Assembly: GCA_003554505.1 (NCBI GenBank)
Contig: PWGS01000065.1
Location: 1-10,083, forward strand
From: Desulfonatronospira sp.
Lineage (GTDB): Bacteria > Desulfobacterota > Desulfovibrionia > Desulfovibrionales > Desulfonatronovibrionaceae
Length of the DNA stretch: 10,083 bases
Reading direction: 5' to 3'
In this document: positions 5,705-10,083 of the stretch, piece after piece
Position numbering within the stretch: position 1 is the first letter of the stretch
Layout of the letters: each line of letters begins with the position of its first letter
Made by a program: the position numbers and the translations under genes
Notes under the pieces: model-generated
Told to the model about the DNA's origin: nothing
The model's database searches: none
Seen by the model: only the letters and a program-made list of their open reading frames with translations

Positions 5705-7396
5705 ATGGAGCTCACCGGAGCTCAGATCCTGCTTGAGAGCCTTAAGCAGGAGGGCGTAAAACACATTTTCGGGTTTCCGGGGGGGGCAGTCATTGACATT
5801 TACGATGAGCTGCCCAAGTCATCAATCCAGCATTTTCTGGTGCGACATGAGCAGGGCGCTGTACACGCGGCTGACGGTTACGCCAGGTCAACAGGCAAGG
5901 TGGGGGGGTGCCTGGTGACCTCCGGGCCTGGCGCCACCAATACAGTGACCGGTATCGCCACTGCATACATGGACTCCATTCCTGTAGTAATATTCACCGG
6001 CCAGGTTCCCACGGCGCTTATAGGCAACGACGCCTTTCAGGAAGTCGATATCGTGGGGATTACCAGACCCTGCACCAAGCACAATTATCTGATAAAGGAT
6101 GTCAGGGAACTGGCCCACTCTATAAAGGAGGCCTTTTACATCGCTTCCACTGGAAGGCCGGGGCCGGTGCTTGTGGATCTTCCCAAGGACGTGATGCAGG
6201 CCAGGACTGAATTTGAATATCCCAAGACCATCAGTTTGCGCAGCTATAACCCGAATTACACCCCCAACAGAAAACAGGTCAAGAAGGCGGCCAATCTGCT
6301 GGCCAAGGCGGAACGGCCCCTTATTTACTCCGGGGGAGGGGTGATATCATCCGAGGCCGGGGAGATTCTTACCAGGCTGGCCCGCAGATTTTCCCTGCCG
6401 GTGACTTCCACCATGATGGGCCTGGGGGCCTTTCCCGGAAACGATCCCCTCTGGCTTGGAATGCTCGGCATGCATGGTACTTATGCAGCGAATATGGCTG
6501 TCAACAACGCGGACGTGCTTCTATCCGTCGGCGCCCGTTTCGACGACCGGGTGACCGGCAAAGTGAATACTTTCGCCCCCAGGGCCAAGATAATTCATAT
6601 TGATATTGATCCCACTTCCATTCGCAAGAACGTCAACGTGCATATCCCCATAGTTTCAGACTGTCTCAATGCACTCAAGACCCTGGACGAGGAAATGGGG
6701 GAGATCAACGCAGTGCAATGGGAGGAGAAGCATTCCCAATGGGTCAAGACAGTCAAAGGCTGGTGCCAGGAGCAGCCGCTCAGGTACGAAACCGGTCAAT
6801 CGGGCAAAGTCAAGCCTCAATACGTGATGGAGAAAATCTATGAGCTGACCAAGGGTGAGGCCATCATCACCACTGAAGTGGGACAGAATCAGATGTGGGC
6901 GGCCCAGTTTTACAAGTACCATAAGCCCAGAACCTGGATCAGTTCAGGGGGACTGGGAACCATGGGATACGGATTTCCGGCGGCCATCGGAGCACAGGTG
7001 GCCAATCCCGGCAAGCTGGTCATCGATGTTGCCGGCGACGGATCAATCCAGATGAATATTCAGGAGATGGCCACCGCTGTATGCTACAACCTGCCGGTGA
7101 AGATAATTATCCTGAACAACAGTTACCTGGGCATGGTCAGGCAGTGGCAGGAGCTTTTCTACAACAAGAACTACTGCGCCCCCTGCCTGGATACGGCCCC
7201 GGATTTCGTCAAGCTGGCCGAGGCTTACGGTGCCGAGGGATACCTGGTAGAAAAAACCGAAGATGTTGTCCCTGTCCTGAACAAGGTCTTTGCCTCGCCC
7301 AGGACCTGCATCGTGGATATCCGGGTGGAGCCCGAGGAAAACGTTTATCCCATGGTCCCTGCCGGGGCCTCATTAACCGAAATGCTACTGGTCTAG
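5705..7396 (+). CDS. ilvB: Acetolactate synthase (AHAS) large, catalytic subunit
   Basis: This 563-aa thiamin-diphosphate enzyme condenses two pyruvates to 2-acetolactate, or pyruvate with 2-oxobutyrate to 2-aceto-2-hydroxybutyrate, the first common step of branched-chain amino acid synthesis. The N-terminal TPP-pyrimidine domain has the catalytic glutamate E49 in [15 protein letters not shown] (47-61) and GPGATN (74-79). The central FAD domain spans about 190-345, including [12 protein letters not shown] (274-285). The C-terminal TPP domain has the GDGSIQMN motif (444-451) ending at NN (471-472), and the [10 protein letters not shown] substrate-channel segment (477-486). Length is normal for bacterial AHAS. 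I chose the ATG at 5705 because AAGGAGGG lies eight bases upstream and [13 protein letters not shown] is the usual N-terminus; the frame is open further upstream but only in DUF465-coding sequence. The stop TAG overlaps the ilvN SD. Confidence 0.97.
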   Translation: MELTGAQILLESLKQEGVKHIFGFPGGAVIDIYDELPKSSIQHFLVRHEQGAVHAADGYARSTGKVGGCLVTSGPGATNTVTGIATAYMDSIPVVIFTGQVPTALIGNDAFQEVDIVGITRPCTKHNYLIKDVRELAHSIKEAFYIASTGRPGPVLVDLPKDVMQARTEFEYPKTISLRSYNPNYTPNRKQVKKAANLLAKAERPLIYSGGGVISSEAGEILTRLARRFSLPVTSTMMGLGAFPGNDPLWLGMLGMHGTYAANMAVNNADVLLSVGARFDDRVTGKVNTFAPRAKIIHIDIDPTSIRKNVNVHIPIVSDCLNALKTLDEEMGEINAVQWEEKHSQWVKTVKGWCQEQPLRYETGQSGKVKPQYVMEKIYELTKGEAIITTEVGQNQMWAAQFYKYHKPRTWISSGGLGTMGYGFPAAIGAQVANPGKLVIDVAGDGSIQMNIQEMATAVCYNLPVKIIILNNSYLGMVRQWQELFYNKNYCAPCLDTAPDFVKLAEAYGAEGYLVEKTEDVVPVLNKVFASPRTCIVDIRVEPEENVYPMVPAGASLTEMLLV

Positions 7397-7406
7397 GAGG
7401 CTGGCT

Positions 7407-7889
7407 ATGCGACACGTTTTATCAGTACTTGTGGAAAACGAACCCGGAGTGCTCTCCAGGGTAGCCGGTCTTTTCAGCGGCCGCGGCTTTAATATCGATA
7501 CCCTGAATGTTGGCCCAACCCTGGAAAAAGGGGTTTCCCTCATGACCATCAGCACCCATGGTGATGAACAGATTATTGAACAGATAATCAAACAGCTGAG
7601 AAAGCTCATCACGGTAATCAAGGTGGTGGATCTATCGGACACTAAGGCCGGGGAAAGGGAGATGGTTCTGATCAAGGTCCATGCCTCAGAAAACAGCAGA
7701 GCCGAGATATTGCGCATTGTGGACATATTCCGGTGCAAGGTGGTGGATGTAAGTACGGATGAGCTTACCCTGGAAGTAACCGGGGATCAGGGCAAAATAA
7801 ACGCCATAGTCAACATGCTGCAGCGTTTCGGCATCAAGGAGTTCGCCAGAACAGGCACTGTGGCCATGAAGCGGAGCATGCAGTTTTAA
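7407..7889 (+). CDS. ilvN: Acetolactate synthase small, regulatory subunit
   Basis: A 160-aa regulatory subunit that activates IlvB and gives feedback inhibition by valine. An N-terminal ACT domain (about 3-76) starts MRHVLSVLVENEPGVLSRVAGLF; a C-terminal ALS_ss domain (about 83-157) has REMVLIKV and IFRCKVVDVS. It aligns closely with E. coli IlvH: N11, G14 and N29, residues of the valine site in that protein, are all present, so valine sensitivity is probably retained. The SD TAGGAGG (7394-7400) includes the ilvB stop codon, and only 10 nt separate the genes, which gives coupled translation and suits a defined subunit ratio. The symbol ilvH would be equally valid. Confidence 0.96.
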   Translation: MRHVLSVLVENEPGVLSRVAGLFSGRGFNIDTLNVGPTLEKGVSLMTISTHGDEQIIEQIIKQLRKLITVIKVVDLSDTKAGEREMVLIKVHASENSRAEILRIVDIFRCKVVDVSTDELTLEVTGDQGKINAIVNMLQRFGIKEFARTGTVAMKRSMQF

Positions 7890-7957
7890 CCCGGCATGTC
7901 CGGGTTTCAATTGTCGGCGTATATGCCGTGATTGCGGGGTCTGTACGCAGCACCCCG
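7888..7957 (+). promoter_or_regulatory. Series of three hairpins in the ilvN-ilvC gap
   Basis: The 110-nt gap holds three successive stems: AACCCGG (7888-7894) with CCGGGTT (7900-7906); CGGC (7915-7918) with GCCG (7925-7928); and CGGGGTCTG (7935-7943) with CAG-C-ACCCCG (7948-7957), the last with a TACG tetraloop and one bulged C. The first is followed by only three T and the third by AAATC, so none is a strong intrinsic terminator. They may be an RNA processing or stability element that sets the IlvBN to IlvC ratio; this is an inference. Confidence 0.45.
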
Positions 7958-7999
7958 AAATCTTTCCAACTTTATTTAAAAGCAGTTTAAGGAGCGATA

Positions 8000-8989
8000 A
8001 TGAAGGTTTACTACGAAAACGATGCTGATCTTTCAATTTTAAAAGACAAGACCATTGCTGTCATCGGGTACGGCAGCCAGGGACATGCCCATGCACAGAA
8101 TCTCCGTGATACAGGTCTGAATGTAGTCATAGGCCAGAGACCGGGAGGGACCAATTACAATCTGGCCAGAGAACACGGGTTTGAACCTGTGTCCGCGGCA
8201 GAGGCAGCCAGACAGGCTGATCTCATCCAGATCCTGGTGCAGGACCAGTATCAGCCCGGGGTCTTTTACAACGATGTATTGCCGCATCTTGATTCCGGCA
8301 AGACCATGGTTTTCAGTCACGGCTTTAACGTACATTACAACCAGATAGTCCCTCCAAAGGACGTGGACGTGGTCATGATCGCTCCCAAGGGACCGGGCCA
8401 CCTGGTCAGGAGAGAGTACGCCCGCGGCGGCAGTGTTCCGGCCCTGGCCGCGGTTTACCAGGACCATACCGGACAGGCCTGGGACAAGGCCCTGGCATAC
8501 GCCAAGGGCATTGGGGCCACCAGGTCCGGGGTGATCCAGACAACATTCGCCGAAGAGACCGAGACCGATCTTTTCGGAGAGCAGGCAGTGCTGTGCGGTG
8601 GAGTAAGTTCCCTTATCCGGGCAGGTTACGAGACCCTGGTGGAGGCCGGGTATCAGCCCGAGGTGGCCTATTTTGAATGCATGCACGAACTCAAGCTCAT
8701 AGTGGACCTCTTGTATGAGGGTGGATTTACCCGGATGCACTATTCCATAAGCGATACTGCTGAATACGGAGATTATTCCCGCGGGGAAAGGATAGTCGGG
8801 GATGAGGCCAAACAGGAAATGCGCAAGGTGCTTGAAGAGATCCAGGACGGCAGATTCGCCAGGGAATGGATTCTGGAAAACAAGGCCGGACTGCCCGCTT
8901 TTTATGCTCAGCGCAGAAAGTACCACAGTCATCAGATCGAGGAAGTGGGCGAAAGGCTCAGGCAAATGATGGCCTGGCTCAACAAGTAA
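8000..8989 (+). CDS. ilvC: Ketol-acid reductoisomerase, class I
   Basis: This 329-aa enzyme isomerises and reduces acetolactate or acetohydroxybutyrate to the dihydroxy acids, using Mg2+ and a nicotinamide cofactor, the second common step of valine and isoleucine synthesis. The Rossmann motif is [12 protein letters not shown] (23-34). Catalytic and metal residues are all visible: H107 in FSHGFN, K130 in APKGPGH, E186, D190 and E194 in the [12 protein letters not shown] stretch, E226 and E230 near ECMHE, and S251. Length fits class I (short) enzymes. The cofactor loop reads [12 protein letters not shown] (45-56), with Gly and Asn where many NADPH enzymes have the two phosphate-binding serines. 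AAGGAG (7989-7994) precedes the ATG. It follows ilvN in the same direction after a 110-nt gap with hairpins. Confidence 0.97.
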   Translation: MKVYYENDADLSILKDKTIAVIGYGSQGHAHAQNLRDTGLNVVIGQRPGGTNYNLAREHGFEPVSAAEAARQADLIQILVQDQYQPGVFYNDVLPHLDSGKTMVFSHGFNVHYNQIVPPKDVDVVMIAPKGPGHLVRREYARGGSVPALAAVYQDHTGQAWDKALAYAKGIGATRSGVIQTTFAEETETDLFGEQAVLCGGVSSLIRAGYETLVEAGYQPEVAYFECMHELKLIVDLLYEGGFTRMHYSISDTAEYGDYSRGERIVGDEAKQEMRKVLEEIQDGRFAREWILENKAGLPAFYAQRRKYHSHQIEEVGERLRQMMAWLNK

Positions 8990-9006
8990 AGAGTTCAGGC
9001 ATAATA

Positions 9007-9128
9007 CAACCCCGCACTTATTTTTGGACAGACGAAGGAAGAGGGCTGTGTGCCTTCAGGCTGGAAGTCATGGGATATGCAGAACACTAGTGCAACAGAT
9101 GTCCTGTACAAAAATAAGTGCGGGGTTG
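9007..9128. mobile_element. MITE-like element with 25-nt inverted ends
   Basis: The left arm 9007-9031 begins CAACCCCGCACTTATTTTT and ends GGACAG; the right arm 9104-9128 is its reverse complement with a single mismatch (G9027 against A9108), so 24 of 25 positions match. The 72-nt interior has no open frame of note and only a small stem (CTTC 9054-9057 with GAAG 9064-9067). No target-site duplication is evident. Near-perfect ends with a short non-coding centre fit a miniature inverted-repeat element mobilised by a transposase elsewhere; no transposase is in the window. It is not a classical terminator, since no T-run follows the right arm. Confidence 0.6.
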
Positions 9129-9153
9129 ACTTCAGCCAGATGCCGTATTTAAT
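9126..9153 (+). promoter_or_regulatory. Candidate sigma-70 promoter at the edge of the inverted-repeat element
   Basis: TTGACT (9126-9131, 5 of 6 matches to the -35 consensus) and TTTAAT (9148-9153, 5 of 6 to the -10) are separated by 16 bp. Transcription would start near 9160, about 70 nt before the ATPase ATG. The first three bases of the -35 box are the last bases of the inverted-repeat element. Sequence match only. Confidence 0.35.
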
Positions 9154-9231
9154 AAACAGCTTTCAGTATTTTCTGAAGTTTTATCATTAAAAAATTTTTT
9201 CCAGTCTGGACCGTTATTGTCAAGCAAGCAG

Positions 9232-10083
9232 ATGCAGCAAACTCCATCCACTGAATATCACTCGGAAAACACAAAAGCCGGTGGTCGCTATACATACCTG
9301 TTGAACACCGGCGTAATCAGCTACCAGGATCTTCAGGAGGCCATGCGCGTGGCTAAAAAGGAAAATCTGCGCATGGACGATGTTCTGGTGGACAGGTTTA
9401 AAGTTAATAAACAGGAACTGGGCCGTTCTCTGCAGGAATATTACGACACAGAGTTTGTTCCCTTTGACCAGTCATTCGTCGCTCCTTTCGAGCTCTTTGA
9501 ACAGAAACGTCTGGATCCGGAATTTCTCAAGAAATACGAGTGGGTGCCCCTGGAAAAAGAGAACAGCAATCTTGTAGTTCTTGTGAACAACCCTTATGAC
9601 TTAGGAAGGTTGGATGAGATCCGCTTTGTTTTCGGAACAAGAAATATCGTGGCCAAAGTGGCAACTCCCGGCGATATCCGTCGTTTTATCGATCATTTTC
9701 ACCAGCAGTATCTTGCAGAACAGAGCATGGCTTTTCTCGGAGAGGAAGTGGGTACTGCTGAAGAAGCAGAGACAGGTGCCGACTATATTGACAAGGGAGA
9801 GCTGACTGAACATGACAGCGAAGTAGTCCGTCTTGTCAATGCACTGCTTCTGGAGGCCTGGCGCAAGAAGGCTTCGGATATCCACATTGAGCCCAGACCC
9901 GGCTCCAGGTACTGCCTTATCAGGATGCGCATGGACGGCACATGCCACGAATTTAAAAGGATCCGCCTGGCTCTGGCTAAGCCGCTGGTGTCCAGGCTGA
10001 AAATCATGTCCAGCCTGGACATAGCCGAGAGGAGACTGCCTCAGGACGGAAAGCTCAAGATAAAGCTCCCGGAAGTTTCCCAG
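9232..10083 (+). CDS. GspE/PilB-family assembly ATPase, N-terminal part (truncated by window end)
   Basis: The frame is open to the last base and gives 284 residues of a cytoplasmic hexameric ATPase that powers type IV pilus extension or type II secretion. Residues about 22-160 are a GspE_N/MshEN domain (LLNTGVISYQDLQEAM, then VPLEKENSNLVVLVNNPYD, 105-123). After an acidic linker (about 170-195) the T2SSE domain starts with VVRLVNALLLEAWRKKASDIHIEPRP (198-223), then RMRMDGTCHE (231-240) and SRLKIMSSLDIAERRLPQDGK (254-274), the arginine-rich region ahead of the nucleotide site. Walker A and B lie beyond the window. The ATG at 9232 is the first in frame but has only a weak SD; the frame is open upstream, and a TTG at 9217 is an alternative start. 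PilB versus GspE cannot be decided without the neighbours. Confidence 0.9.
   Translation, partial: MQQTPSTEYHSENTKAGGRYTYLLNTGVISYQDLQEAMRVAKKENLRMDDVLVDRFKVNKQELGRSLQEYYDTEFVPFDQSFVAPFELFEQKRLDPEFLKKYEWVPLEKENSNLVVLVNNPYDLGRLDEIRFVFGTRNIVAKVATPGDIRRFIDHFHQQYLAEQSMAFLGEEVGTAEEAETGADYIDKGELTEHDSEVVRLVNALLLEAWRKKASDIHIEPRPGSRYCLIRMRMDGTCHEFKRIRLALAKPLVSRLKIMSSLDIAERRLPQDGKLKIKLPEVSQ

Larger units (their letters stand above)
8990..9231. other. Intergenic region between ilvC and the pilus/secretion ATPase gene
   Basis: About half of this 242-nt stretch is the inverted-repeat element at 9007-9128. The rest is AT-rich and includes ACTTCAG (9129-9135) complementary to CTGAAGT (9173-9179), a shorter TTCAG/CTGAA stem inside it, and a symmetric A6T6 tract (9189-9200). 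No classical terminator for the ilv operon is visible. Confidence 0.6.

Noticed and set aside
8039..8965. 308-codon open frame on the - strand opposite ilvC
   Set aside because: It lies entirely inside the convincing ilvC gene and shows no recognisable domain; it is a by-product of codon use on the + strand.
9008..9127. The inverted repeat after ilvC as a Rho-independent terminator
   Set aside because: The arms are separated by 72 nt and no T-run follows the right arm, so a mobile or repeat element explains it better.
9380..9577. 65-codon + strand frame inside the ATPase gene
   Set aside because: It is out of frame with the GspE/PilB protein, whose domains run continuously from 9232 to the window end.
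1..10083. tRNA or rRNA genes, CRISPR array, full insertion sequence or phage genes
   Set aside because: I looked for these on both strands and saw no supporting signature.

Overview
The window looks like a chromosomal stretch of a sulfate-reducing deltaproteobacterium, most likely of the order Desulfovibrionales. This is inferred from the protein style (for example a ketol-acid reductoisomerase with a GQRPGG cofactor loop), the gene neighbourhood and the moderate GC content; no 16S or other definitive marker is present. All the genes I support are on the + strand, and most have clear Shine-Dalgarno sites.

Layout: (1) 1-177 is a non-coding leader carrying one copy of a small hairpin repeat. 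(2) 178-3943 is a probable operon: an unrecognised 272-aa protein, an XRE-cupin regulator overlapping it by 4 nt, an AMP-forming acyl-CoA synthetase and a HAD-family phosphatase. (3) 4034-5322 is a YggT/YlmG - DivIVA - DUF167 (YggU) cluster, the envelope/polarity group found next to division genes in many bacteria. An intrinsic terminator-like hairpin lies between yggT and divIVA. (4) 5276-5442 is a composite repeat region with inverted arms, a tandem heptamer, a second copy of the small hairpin and a leucine-rich mini-ORF. (5) 5470-8989 is a branched-chain amino acid operon: a DUF465 small coiled-coil protein, ilvB, ilvN and ilvC. (6) 8990-9231 is an intergenic region holding a 122-bp MITE-like inverted-repeat element and a candidate promoter at its right edge. 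(7) 9232-10083 is the 5' part of a type II secretion/type IV pilus assembly ATPase (GspE/PilB type), cut by the window end.

How the genes work together: IlvB and IlvN form acetohydroxyacid synthase and IlvC performs the next step, so the operon supplies the first two common steps of valine, leucine and isoleucine synthesis. The XRE-cupin regulator sits directly before the acyl-CoA synthetase and may control fatty-acid activation (inference from position). DivIVA and YggT are envelope/polarity proteins.

Most of the window is ordinary core metabolism. The points that deserve a second look are in the non-coding DNA: the MITE-like element after ilvC with a promoter-like sequence straddling its end, the repeat element that supplies the 3' end of the DUF167 gene and offers mutually exclusive pairings upstream of the ilv operon, and the hairpin before divIVA whose 3' arm can also pair next to the divIVA ribosome binding site. 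I see no strong candidate for an entirely new multi-gene system; the closest is the unrecognised 272-aa protein coupled to the XRE-cupin regulator.
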